Positions 15,719-24,249 of a DNA stretch of 33,630 nt are shown here, in pieces; position 1 is the stretch's first letter, and each line of letters opens with the position of its first letter. This DNA comes from Enterovibrio norvegicus FF-33 (GTDB lineage: Bacteria > Pseudomonadota > Gammaproteobacteria > Enterobacterales > Vibrionaceae). The notes beneath the pieces were generated by a model that did no database searches, was not told where the DNA came from, and worked only from the letters and a program-made list of their open reading frames with translations. The DNA lies in NCBI RefSeq assembly GCF_000286835.2, contig NZ_AJYD02000038.1, forward strand, positions 2,310,388-2,344,017, read 5' to 3'. The position numbers and the translations under genes were made by a program.

Positions 15719-16579
15719 TTACTCTTGGTCAGATTCCGCTTCCAGCCGACGCTCTTTTCGTAATCTCGCTTCTTCCATCACAGCATTAATTTCGGCCATC
15801 AAACCATCAACGTCAGCATCCTCGCCATCGTCTTCATATACACCCGTTAACTCAGTATTTGGCGTGAGATCGCCAGCTTCATACAAAGCCCACATCTCTT
15901 TCGCATATTGCGTACCGATAAGCTCAGGCGCATATTGGCCATAATAGTTCGTCATGTTATTCACATCACGTTCTAGCATCCATTTAGCATTGTTGTTTGC
16001 TGATGCGTCGACCGCTTGTGGCAAGTCAATAATGACAGGCCCAAGATGATCAACCAGCACATTAAATTCCGATAAATCACCATGAATAATGCCTTCACAA
16101 AGCATACGAACAACATCTTGGATCACGGTACCGTGATCCCTCAACGCTTGCTCTTTCGTTAAGGTGACATCATTCAAGCGTGGTGCCACGCTGCCTTGGT
16201 CATCAGTGACCAGTTCCATCAATAGCACGCCGTCAACACAACCGTACGGCGTAGGAACACGAACACCTGCTGCGGACAGCGCATACAGCGCATCCACTTC
16301 GGCGTTTTGCCACACTTTTTCTGCTTCTTCTCGGCCAAATTTAGAGCCTTTAGACATCGCCCTCTCTCGACGACTATCACGGACTTTGCGTCCTTCACGA
16401 TACGCGGCGGCTTTCTTGAAGCTACGCTGATCGATCTCTTTATACACCTTGGCGCAGCAAATGTTTCCGTTGCTTGAAACAACAAAAACGTCAGCTTCTT
16501 TGCCACTCATTAGCTGAGAAATCACTTCATCAACCATGCCATCCTCAACCAATGGCAATAATCTTGTCGGTATCTTCAT
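15719..16579 (-). CDS. RIO-type serine protein kinase/ATPase
   Basis: 286 residues from ATG 16579. RIO-family landmarks: glycine-loop equivalent MSGKEADVF (24-32), catalytic Lys44 (CAKVYK), catalytic-loop HGDLSEFN (166-173) with Asp168 and Asn173, and metal-binding IIDLPQAVD (Asp185). Bacterial RIO proteins of this size are found in many Vibrio and Pseudomonas; their targets are poorly known. The C-terminus is acidic then charged (EDDGEDADVDG ... EEARLRKERRLE), probably flexible. Start: the frame extends to a GTG at 16645 (22 more residues), but only ATG 16579 has a good ribosome site (AAGGTGG just upstream) and begins at the family-typical MKIPTRLLPL. It has its own terminator. Confidence 0.9.
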   Translation of the reverse strand: MKIPTRLLPLVEDGMVDEVISQLMSGKEADVFVVSSNGNICCAKVYKEIDQRSFKKAAAYREGRKVRDSRRERAMSKGSKFGREEAEKVWQNAEVDALYALSAAGVRVPTPYGCVDGVLLMELVTDDQGSVAPRLNDVTLTKEQALRDHGTVIQDVVRMLCEGIIHGDLSEFNVLVDHLGPVIIDLPQAVDASANNNAKWMLERDVNNMTNYYGQYAPELIGTQYAKEMWALYEAGDLTPNTELTGVYEDDGEDADVDGLMAEINAVMEEARLRKERRLEAESDQE

Positions 16580-16897
16580 TCCACCTTCGTACGTGAATAA
16601 CCCCGCAAACATGCTTTTCACTTGGGGCGACAGTGATTGAGGCACAATAGTGGGACAGACGAAAGAAGTAAAGAACCAACAACAATGAAGCGCATTTAGT
16701 CGTTTAAAACACCCAAGTCACGATGAAAAACACGATTTATCGAAGATAAATGTCATTTACCATCGTTACCATATTGAGCAGCTGCGTTCATCAAACCGTC
16801 GTATTGCGATGCATATCATGACTACACTGATCTTATGGTGATCTTGTAACCGTTGGCAAACGTAGCCACTGTTATGACGTAATTGAAAGGTGTACCT

Positions 16898-17074
16898 ATG
16901 TTTTCACTATTCAAGAAAGACCCAACAAAGAAACTACGCACGCGCTACAACGCAACCTTAGAACGCGCCATGCAAGCACAGCGTAACGGCGATATGCATG
17001 CTTATGCTTTTATAACCGCAGAAGCAGAAGAGCTTTGGAAAGAGATTGAACGCGTTGAAAGCGAAGCCAAGTAG
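16898..17074 (+). CDS. Small DUF6435/Lacal_2735-like protein
   Basis: 58 residues, soluble, highly charged, probably one helical hairpin. The N-terminal MFSLFKKDP followed by KKL, then AMQAQRNGDM and EAEELWKEIE, match a small conserved family of unknown function (DUF6435, Lacal_2735 type) as I recall it. The ribosome site GAAAGG lies eight bases before ATG 16898; an upstream in-frame ATG at 16883 has none. Standing alone, divergent from the RIO kinase across a 300-base intergenic region without clear promoter motifs. Confidence 0.75.
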   Translation: MFSLFKKDPTKKLRTRYNATLERAMQAQRNGDMHAYAFITAEAEELWKEIERVESEAK

Positions 17075-17167
17075 TTGTCTTTCATTTTATGCTGTGTCGT
17101 TTTAGGTCGCTTTCTATCCTGTTATCTTACCGCTGTTTCGTTTGACGCTATTGGACTGAAAGTTATC

Positions 17168-17269
17168 CTAATGTGCAGGCCCGTTACCCAATTTTGCGAT
17201 GATGAAATCTAGGAGCACCCTTACTTGTGCTGGTAAATAGTGGCGTTCTGGGTCACTACCCAGAAGTGA
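17168..17269 (-). pseudogene. LysR-type regulator, C-terminal remnant
   Basis: On the minus strand this 33-codon stretch reads SLLGSDPERHYLPAQVRVLL then DFIIAKLGNGPAH and a stop. RHYLPAQVRVLLDFI is the typical C-terminal end of LysR substrate-binding domains. The codon before it is a stop (TAG), and no LysR sequence continues upstream, so about 270 residues including the DNA-binding domain are gone. The break at 17270-17278 coincides with the truncated start of the SnoaL-like fragment on the other strand. Confidence 0.7.
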
Positions 17270-17278
17270 CTAACATAG

Positions 17279-17548
17279 CGAAGATTTTTGGCGGGAAATA
17301 GTCAGTTTTTTTCCAGCATAGAATCCATGAAACACACGCTCGATGACATTATGTTTCAAGGTTCTGATCATACGGATCCTACTCGTATCAGTTGTTTTGG
17401 TGCCGTGGACCATGTGAGATTAGATGGCAGTGAATACTCAGCTGTTTTCTCTACGTCCTTAGATGTGAAAAATGGGTTGATTGAGGACTATCTGGTATTC
17501 GCATACTTGAGTCGTTTGGGCTTGAAGCCAATACATCCTTTGACCTAA
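17279..17548 (+). pseudogene. SnoaL-like/NTF2-fold protein, C-terminal remnant
   Basis: An open stretch of 89 codons right after a stop, reading RRFLAGNSQFFSSIESMKH at its start and VRLDGSEYSAVFSTSLDVKN near its end. Both pieces resemble the middle and end of SnoaL-like polyketide-cyclase/NTF2-fold proteins of about 130 residues, so the first 40-50 residues are missing. No ATG or ribosome site is found at the left edge (a TTG at 17288 and an internal ATG at 17330 exist). The last residues (FAYLSRLGLKPIHPLT) may also be altered. Probably non-functional. Confidence 0.55.
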
Positions 17549-17651
17549 CCACCAGTACGGGTGAGTTTAAGTTGGGTGGTCACGAGACTGGAGGGCTTCA
17601 AACACACAAGAATTTGTTAAGCCCTATTAAGGCTTCAAAGAAAACCAGATG

Positions 17652-19334
17652 TCATTTATCAAACATCACTTCGCCAGCATCAGTCCCATCAGGATATTGT
17701 CCTGTCCACATACCCACTTTCTCACCTGAGCGATAAAAACCCGTCCACATTGCTGTCTTACTCTTTCGAGGAATAATGGTTTGCCATTTACCCTCTTCCT
17801 TGCCGTCCACAAAGTTGCCTTTCGACCAAAGCGTTCCGTCTTCCATGTATGACTCTGAGGGGCCATGTTGAATACCGTTGGCATAGGTGTCCAATCGATC
17901 TACCCCACCCAATCGGTAGTATTTTTTAACTTCACCATGGTATTCGCCCTTCTTGTTATAATTAAAGACGCGCTTACCATCCCAATCATGCTCCCAATAA
18001 CCGTATTTCGCGCCCTCAAAATATTCACCCTGTTCGATGATTTCGCCAAACTGCGTCACCGAAAACTTGCCATGAGGAACACCGTGTTTATAGTGTTGCT
18101 TCCTCGCTTTATGATCCACTAACTGAGTGAAGTAGAGGTTGTGGTATTCGCCATCAATGGTTTCTGTGCGATGGGTTAACTCACCTTCGTCAAAAAATTC
18201 AGTTTGCTTCCAAGCCTTGCTTTCATCTTCTTGACGCCTTGAAATGACAACACCATGTCGATATCGAAATTCATCACTGATGCGTTCGTGGTTTTCATTG
18301 AAGCTCACAGAAAGGTCGAAGAGTTTCTCACCTTGCTTGTTAAATTCCTTTTTCGCGATTAAACGGCTGTCATCGTTATATTCATAAATGACCTCGACCA
18401 TATCGCTTTGCTTGTGAAACACACGCTGCTCACCCACTTCTTTGCCATTAGCATAATTGAAGATCTTAGCGGTATTTCCGGCTTCGTCATATTCAGTGGA
18501 AGCGCCGTGTAGTTCACCAGCGACAAAGTGTTGCTTAGAAGACAATTGGCCGTTGGCATGCCAATTCAGCGTCACGCCATGCTCTACATTTTTCTTGTAG
18601 TTTTGCTGTTGAATTTTGTTCCCGGCTTTGTCGTACCGATTAAACACACCTTCATACTGACTAAACGCAGATTGCCCTTCACTCTTGAGCTGACCGTCAA
18701 AGTAATATGCTCGGTATTTACCATGACGCTTACCGTGTTGAAAGTTCATCTCATAGTCAATATTGCCATTTTCGTAATAGCTAAACATTGGCCCATGCAT
18801 CTCTCCATCAAGCCATGTTTTAAGCATCGAGATTGAACCGTTATATCGATAGGTAAGGCTTTCACCGGTTTGCATTCCATCCAGCATTTCAAATTCTTCA
18901 GACACATGACCATTTGAATAAAAGACCTTTTGCGTCCCATTCAAAACACCGTTCACATAGTGTTGTTCTTTTTTCAAATCGCCAGAAGAGTATGTCTGCT
19001 TCAATCCGTGTTCTTTGCCTTCACTATTTTTATGTCCCCTAGATTTAATGACCCCTTGCCATGTAAAGAACTCATAGTCTCCTACGATGTTTGCTTTCGC
19101 AGGTTCTATTCCATTGAAGCCACCTTTAAAATAAACAGTGTCGTCGTCAATAAAATAGACCACCGCAGGCCACTTTCCTTCCTTCTCTATCAGTGACTCC
19201 GTCATGTAGTACGTCGCCTTCTTATCACCCGTCACTGCCTTTAAATTGGCATCAAGTAATACTCGTTCTGCAAAAGCGGGTGAAATCATGCTCAATGATA
19301 AAATCATGAGTGAAATTAGAGTAAAAAAGCGCAT
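17652..19334 (-). CDS. Exported MORN-like repeat protein (shorter paralog)
   Basis: 560 residues from ATG 19334 (ribosome site GAGGG five bases before; a TTG just upstream is too close to it). A Sec signal peptide covers about residues 1-22 (SMISPAFA cleavage region), so it is secreted to the periplasm or beyond. After an N-terminal domain of about 90 residues shared with the neighbouring gene (ATYYMTESLIEKEGKWPAVVYF, GDYEFF), the rest is roughly 16 repeats of 21-24 residues of the MORN_2/YwqK type, for example GKRHGKYRAYYFDGQLKSEG and GEYHGEVKKYYRLGG. A non-repeat break lies at about 310-370. Such repeats fold as beta-hairpin stacks and are sometimes auto-annotated as YwqK-family antitoxins; no toxin is present here. 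Last gene of the module, 89 bases after the longer paralog. Confidence 0.85.
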   Translation of the reverse strand: MRFFTLISLMILSLSMISPAFAERVLLDANLKAVTGDKKATYYMTESLIEKEGKWPAVVYFIDDDTVYFKGGFNGIEPAKANIVGDYEFFTWQGVIKSRGHKNSEGKEHGLKQTYSSGDLKKEQHYVNGVLNGTQKVFYSNGHVSEEFEMLDGMQTGESLTYRYNGSISMLKTWLDGEMHGPMFSYYENGNIDYEMNFQHGKRHGKYRAYYFDGQLKSEGQSAFSQYEGVFNRYDKAGNKIQQQNYKKNVEHGVTLNWHANGQLSSKQHFVAGELHGASTEYDEAGNTAKIFNYANGKEVGEQRVFHKQSDMVEVIYEYNDDSRLIAKKEFNKQGEKLFDLSVSFNENHERISDEFRYRHGVVISRRQEDESKAWKQTEFFDEGELTHRTETIDGEYHNLYFTQLVDHKARKQHYKHGVPHGKFSVTQFGEIIEQGEYFEGAKYGYWEHDWDGKRVFNYNKKGEYHGEVKKYYRLGGVDRLDTYANGIQHGPSESYMEDGTLWSKGNFVDGKEEGKWQTIIPRKSKTAMWTGFYRSGEKVGMWTGQYPDGTDAGEVMFDK

Positions 19335-19426
19335 CAATCCCTCGTTTATGCTTTTGACTAAATGGGCTTCACGTTGAAAATGGCACCCTTTGGGATGCCA
19401 AGATATTGCACGTGCTATGTCTATGG

Positions 19427-21331
19427 TTACTTGTCGTCACGAAACAGGAATGACGACGAGTCGTCTTCGTCATCGCTCCGCACATATTTACCCATGTCAT
19501 AACGTTGCGTCTGGTAAATATGGCCATCGGTTCCATAAGTGTCGACATCGCCATCCAGCTCACCATCGACATAACGCTCAACGCGTTTTACATCGCCGCT
19601 TTCGCCAAAGTAGTAGAATGTTCCATGCTTACGACCTTGAGTATCAAACTGCTGGCGACCCAATTCATAACCCGCCGCTGATTGCGCAAACCACTTTCCG
19701 ATTTTATTGCCCTGTTGATATTCGCCTGACCAAAGCACAACATCGTACTCATAGTCTTCTTGATGTTGCCATTGGCCGTCTCTTTGACCACCAACATAGT
19801 TCCCCTTAGCGAGTAACATGCCTTGGTTGTTATAGTTTTCGGTCAAGCCATGACGTTTGCCATTGAGGTAATGCTCCGACGTGGTTTGCTGACCACTCGC
19901 GTTCACCTGGGTCAGTTCGCCATGTAATTGGCCTTTGCGGTTGTAGTTCTCAGTGCGTACGGTGCCATCGAAGTGCATAACCCAAACACCGCTTTTCTTA
20001 CCCTGATGGTAAGTGCCGCTTTCTACTGGTTCACCCGTTGACGAAACAACAAGGCGCTTGCCATGGCGCACCCCATGTTGGTAATGGGTCGTTTCTATGT
20101 TGTTTGTGTAGACATCCAATTGGATAAAAGCCTTGTTTCGTTTACCGTTAACCTCTTCCGAGCGACGAGTTAGCTGGCCATTGTTGTCGAAGCGCTCTTC
20201 CAACTCCCACTTCTTCTGAGCATTGGTTTGAATACGCGAAATCAGCACACCGTCGCGATATTTCTTCTCATCGCTGATTTCTCTTTGGTTGGGGTAAGAA
20301 GCCACATATTCATAGTTGATGTCACCATCTTTGTTGAATCGAAGTTTGGACGTGACATCGCCATGATCGTTTATGATGGACTCTTCTTGCAGAGCATCAG
20401 TTTGATCGAAATAAAAGCGCTGAGTACCGCGCTGTTTTCCTTTAACGAGGTGGTTAACGCGCTCTAGGTTGCCCGATTCATAATAGTGAGTCACCGCACC
20501 GTGTTGTTTTCCCGCAACGTAGTTTTCTTCATAGCGCAATTTGCCTTCTACATACCAGCCACGAACAACACCATGCTTCTGCCCCTTTCTATATGGCGTT
20601 TCTAAGTACACGAACCCCTTTTCGTTGTAGGAATAACCCACCCCTTCTTGCTTGTCATTTACATACGGGAGCTGATGCGAAAGTTGGCCGTTTTTATAGT
20701 AGCTAGTGTATTCGCCATGCACTTTATCCATCTTGTAGTGGACCTTGTAACGAATGGCTCCACTCGGGTAGTAATACCATTGAACGCCATCGGATTTCCC
20801 ATCCACAAAGTGAAAGCGGTGTGACACCGTTCCATCTGCGAAGTAATGGATGTTCTCTCCCTCTTTGATGCCATTACGATTCGTATACTCTTCTTCAACG
20901 CTACCATCTGGATAGAAACTTCTATTTATTCCGTGCCTTTTACCCGCAAGAAAATCAGCTTCTTCAATTAGCACGCCGTTTTCGTCATACAAACGGGTTA
21001 ACCCTTCGTACTGCCCCTTGTCATTGCGGCTACCCGTTGTCAGTAGGTTTCCATTTTCACGATAGATCTCATAGTCACCCACCGATTTCCCTGTAGAGAT
21101 ATCAGCGCTATTCAAGGTGCCTTTGAAATTGAGTATTTCACCACCTTGAAAATAGACGGAGACGGGCCATACACCATCACTTTCAACCATAGGTTCAGCA
21201 AGATAATAGCTAGCTTCAGGCTCAGAACTGACAATATTCCAATCGACATCAAGCCAAACTGGGGCAGCCCAAGTAACTGTCGCACTTAATAACGAAACGA
21301 GGGCAAATATGCGGATTAATAAGTACTTCAT
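19427..21331 (-). CDS. Exported MORN-like repeat protein (longer paralog)
   Basis: 634 residues. Signal peptide about 1-22 (LLSATVTWA-AP). The N-terminal domain (WLDVDWNIVSSEPEASYYLA, GVWPVSVYFQGGEILNFKG, GDYEIY) aligns with that of the downstream gene. About 18 MORN_2-like repeats follow (GKRHGINRSFYPDG, GKQHGAVTHYYESGNL, GKRHGLTENYNNQGML), with the same non-repeat insert at about residues 300-380 (ASYPNQREISDEKKYRDGVL) as in the paralog (NENHERISDEFRYRHGVV). The two genes therefore arose by tandem duplication of a complete architecture. The C-terminus is strongly acidic (DDEDDSSS). The ribosome site AAGGAT overlaps the stop of the upstream lipoprotein gene, 4 bases between genes, so translation is coupled. 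Function unknown. Confidence 0.87.
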   Translation of the reverse strand: MKYLLIRIFALVSLLSATVTWAAPVWLDVDWNIVSSEPEASYYLAEPMVESDGVWPVSVYFQGGEILNFKGTLNSADISTGKSVGDYEIYRENGNLLTTGSRNDKGQYEGLTRLYDENGVLIEEADFLAGKRHGINRSFYPDGSVEEEYTNRNGIKEGENIHYFADGTVSHRFHFVDGKSDGVQWYYYPSGAIRYKVHYKMDKVHGEYTSYYKNGQLSHQLPYVNDKQEGVGYSYNEKGFVYLETPYRKGQKHGVVRGWYVEGKLRYEENYVAGKQHGAVTHYYESGNLERVNHLVKGKQRGTQRFYFDQTDALQEESIINDHGDVTSKLRFNKDGDINYEYVASYPNQREISDEKKYRDGVLISRIQTNAQKKWELEERFDNNGQLTRRSEEVNGKRNKAFIQLDVYTNNIETTHYQHGVRHGKRLVVSSTGEPVESGTYHQGKKSGVWVMHFDGTVRTENYNRKGQLHGELTQVNASGQQTTSEHYLNGKRHGLTENYNNQGMLLAKGNYVGGQRDGQWQHQEDYEYDVVLWSGEYQQGNKIGKWFAQSAAGYELGRQQFDTQGRKHGTFYYFGESGDVKRVERYVDGELDGDVDTYGTDGHIYQTQRYDMGKYVRSDDEDDSSSFLFRDDK

Positions 21332-21335
21332 CGTC

Positions 21336-23612
21336 TTATCCTTTCGCCAGCGGTGGGAACATTGTCACGAAGACTCTCTCTAACGGCTCACCCTCCACAC
21401 TGAAGTGCTCAATGCGAGAAATTTTGCCTGACATTTTGATGTAGGTTCCATCAAAAAGAGCCTCTGAAAGCGGGCTATCGCCGGCAGTCAGCGCTTTGCC
21501 ATATCGATCGATGGGTGACAAAGGTTCACCATGTTTATTGTAAATTCGGTATCCGCTGATGAACTGTTTCACTGATTGCTGAGGGTCAAAACCGGCTACC
21601 TTACTCACATCAATCAGCCAAGGAAATGGACTCGGGGCAAGCGCCATCTCTTCCCATGACGGCGTTCCTTCACACGATAAACGCGTTGTGATTTCCATGT
21701 CATAGAAATAGCGTCGTATGCCATCTGGCGTCGTAAATTGATACGCCGTCGTGTTGTCTTCAATCTTTGTCGGCCCACCCGCTACGTCATTACTGGTTTT
21801 CGGTTGCGGTTTCCATACCAAAGGATGGCCGCTAACGTGCGGCGTATTATCAATACTAAATTGGCACACGTTCTCCCAGACATAAGGCAGTGCAACAACC
21901 GCGTTGTGAGGAGATTCGGTATCGATGTGCAGGTCATTATTAAAATCAAACGTTGATTCTTGCTCGCTTGACGTTGCCAGGTCTTTCACGTCAAACAAAT
22001 AATTATCTGAAGGCACTATACCCATAGGCGGCATTTCAGCACTGGACAAGAACCACGCTTGATCCCAAAAAACCACTTCACGTGTAAAACTCGGTACGTC
22101 GCTTTGACTATGCACAATGAAGGTCACTTCAGTGGGTGCTGAAAAGAGCTTCACTGCAATAACATTCTGTTGGAGAACTGAATTTCCTAAGAAGCTAAGC
22201 ATTTGTTTTGAACTCGGGGCCAACCACGACGGGAGGTTAGGATCTGATGGGAAGCTGATTTGACCTTGAAGTCCGCCGACAGTTAACGCTAATCGGCTAT
22301 TAACAGTATTGGTATATTCAAGTCGGTACTCATTTTGTGTCCCAGCAACCAAAGTGGCAGTGAGCGTTATCTCTCCCAACTGGAATGTTTGTGTTTTCCC
22401 GCCTGTCCACGGTACGTTGTAACGTGTCTCCGAAACGTTGTAGTAATCAACGAAGGCAGCCACCGTTTCCAGGTCATTTAGCTCTCGCTCGATCTGCCAA
22501 CCCAAGGGCTGAATATGCGCTGAGACATTCATCCCTTCATCAATGAATTGTTGATCTAGCGGTGCAGCAAATTTCACGTCGGTAGGTTGACCGTCGATAT
22601 AACCTCTAACATCGCGGAACGCGATTCGCCCGATCTGTTGCTGTTTAGCTACGTCCGTCGGGTACGCAAGGCGAAAACCCGCCTCTTCTTCAAGCAACAT
22701 ACCGCGAGGATAAGGTAGGACGTCCTCCGCAGTCAGCATCTCGTTTGTTGGCTGCCCCTTAGATAACGGAACAATATCAAACCAATGCTGCTCTTCATCG
22801 TAATAGGTGTTGTAAAAAATCTCAGCGAAAGTCCCTACCGATTCATCTTCAGGGTGCATGGCAAAAGCGAATTGCGTCATTTTGGTTTTGCCATAAACCT
22901 CTACGGGAATATTCATCACAAGAAGCATCTTTTCTAACCAACCGGTAGATCGATTGATTTCGATTTGACCAAACAGCTGTTTTCCTAAAACGTTTTGTTC
23001 TACCGAAGAAGCCTCTGTGCCTTTAGAAGACATTGTCGCAAACACCGTTTTTTCAGAAACACTCTGAACCGTCAATGTGACAGGAACGCCTTTAAAGTCC
23101 GTCAATTGCACTTCGCTGCCAGCTTTCACCGGAATGGATTGGATGAACCCCGGCGCGTTAATGGTTGATTGCAAGCTGTTCATCAAGATCTGACCACCCC
23201 GCTTAACAAACGACTCCCACTGGTCTTTATTTCTTGCGGTAAAGTCGGTCAGTTCTCCGCTTTCCGAATTCAGCGAAACATCAAAGCCAGCGCTAAATAT
23301 TTTCTGTATCTGCGGGTTACGTTTGGACGAATCGACACTTGAAAAACCCGAATGCCCTGTCGAAAATTGCAAGTGCTCAGGAGTAATATGCAAGCTCAGA
23401 GCATCTCCCGTTTGTTCCACTTTATAGTGAAGTAAACTCTCACTGAGCATCACTGTTTCGGGGTTAGTCGCCACATCGCGAGTGGTATGTGCATATGCCC
23501 AGTAGCGTTTTTCATCACCTATTTCTGGGGAAAAAGTGACAGATTCACCACATGCTGTCAGGGTGAAAATAATCGGTAATAAAAGAAGCTTTAAATAATT
23601 ATGTGGATACAT
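21336..23612 (-). CDS. Large uncharacterised lipoprotein heading the MORN-protein operon
   Basis: 758 residues. The signal peptide ends in a lipobox (LTAC, Cys21), so the mature protein is lipid-anchored, probably to the outer membrane. Asp is not at +2 (Gly is), which fits outer-membrane sorting. The body has no membrane span and looks beta-rich (many alternating hydrophobic strands); I recognise no family. Six cysteines at most, few in the N-terminal half. It is the first gene of a three-gene minus-strand unit with two exported MORN-like proteins and overlaps the ribosome site of the next gene. The start ATG 23612 has only weak upstream GGA. No homologous enzyme motif is seen, so any activity is unknown. 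Confidence 0.82.
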   Translation of the reverse strand: MYPHNYLKLLLLPIIFTLTACGESVTFSPEIGDEKRYWAYAHTTRDVATNPETVMLSESLLHYKVEQTGDALSLHITPEHLQFSTGHSGFSSVDSSKRNPQIQKIFSAGFDVSLNSESGELTDFTARNKDQWESFVKRGGQILMNSLQSTINAPGFIQSIPVKAGSEVQLTDFKGVPVTLTVQSVSEKTVFATMSSKGTEASSVEQNVLGKQLFGQIEINRSTGWLEKMLLVMNIPVEVYGKTKMTQFAFAMHPEDESVGTFAEIFYNTYYDEEQHWFDIVPLSKGQPTNEMLTAEDVLPYPRGMLLEEEAGFRLAYPTDVAKQQQIGRIAFRDVRGYIDGQPTDVKFAAPLDQQFIDEGMNVSAHIQPLGWQIERELNDLETVAAFVDYYNVSETRYNVPWTGGKTQTFQLGEITLTATLVAGTQNEYRLEYTNTVNSRLALTVGGLQGQISFPSDPNLPSWLAPSSKQMLSFLGNSVLQQNVIAVKLFSAPTEVTFIVHSQSDVPSFTREVVFWDQAWFLSSAEMPPMGIVPSDNYLFDVKDLATSSEQESTFDFNNDLHIDTESPHNAVVALPYVWENVCQFSIDNTPHVSGHPLVWKPQPKTSNDVAGGPTKIEDNTTAYQFTTPDGIRRYFYDMEITTRLSCEGTPSWEEMALAPSPFPWLIDVSKVAGFDPQQSVKQFISGYRIYNKHGEPLSPIDRYGKALTAGDSPLSEALFDGTYIKMSGKISRIEHFSVEGEPLERVFVTMFPPLAKG

Positions 23613-23685
23613 CCATATATTCCATAACGAAGTAAATAATCAACTCGAACCAGCAAAATAAAAGGTAAGTTAAATTTCTGGCCAA

Positions 23686-23699
23686 GCATTTTAAAATGC
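23686..23699 (-). promoter_or_regulatory. Perfect palindrome beside a possible -35 of the lipoprotein operon
   Basis: GCATTTTAAAATGC is a perfect 14-bp palindrome. On the minus strand it directly precedes TTGGCC (23685-23680), which could be a -35 with an AT-rich -10 region 17 bases on, about 70 bases before the lipoprotein start. It could be an operator. Inference from position only. Confidence 0.3.
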
Positions 23700-23797
23700 G
23701 TGAAAACGTTATTTAGTGACGCTAACACCGGCGAAGAGAAAACTGTATCTGCTTTCTATCCTGATTCTGTAAGCTACCCAGCTTTAGCTCGCGTAAG

Positions 23798-23840
23798 ATA
23801 TAGCCCCGCGCTAACAGACGTTCCTCAACGCGCGCTATAT
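23798..23840. other. Stable hairpin in intergenic DNA
   Basis: ATATAGC (23798-23804) and GCTATAT (23834-23840) pair, continued by GCGC/GCGC inside a 3-base bulge, with an 18-base loop. No T-run on either side. May be part of a small RNA or an upstream leader of the lipoprotein operon. Confidence 0.35.
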
Positions 23841-24112
23841 TTACACCACAAAATATTGATTTAAAACTCGCTTCTAGATTTCTGCGCTGACTTCAAAGAT
23901 TGCACTGCACCTAAATGAAACCGGCCAAAAAACACACATTTTTTAGCGAAAATATTTAACATTTACGATAAATACAACAGGCCAACTTTAAAGTGTTACA
24001 TAACATGTCAAAATGAAATAAAACATGTTGAAATACCATTAGAACAGTGATGAAAAAGAAGGTGAAAATATAATTAACACACTGTACGAACAACTATCTT
24101 TATCTAGAAAGC

Positions 24113-24145
24113 AAAAAAAAACCTGAAGGCCGAAAGCCATCAGAT
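24113..24145 (-). terminator. Terminator of the TetR-family gene
   Basis: On the minus strand CTGATGGC-TTTCG-GCCTTCAG forms an imperfect hairpin (CTGA/TCAG and GGC/GCC) followed by nine T residues. It lies about 105 bases after the TetR stop. Confidence 0.7.
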
Positions 24146-24249
24146 TTTCATCACTGTCGATTTAAACTAACGCGTTTTTGTTTAGCCCGCAAAATCACTC
24201 GAGTGTAAACACTTGGTTGGCCTGACTTACTTTTCAAAGAGTTCTGCCT

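Larger units (their letters stand above)
23613..24249. other. 637-base gene-free region between the lipoprotein operon and tetR
   Basis: No supported gene on either strand. Contents: a possible minus-strand promoter and palindrome near 23680-23699, a strong hairpin at 23798-23840, an AT-rich tract at 23930-24110 and the minus-strand terminator of the TetR gene at 24113-24145. These are listed separately. Confidence 0.6.

Noticed and set aside
17652-21331. Toxin-antitoxin system (YwqK-type antitoxins)
   Set aside because: The repeats match the MORN_2/YwqK type, but both proteins have Sec signal peptides, are over 550 residues long and have no toxin-like neighbour.
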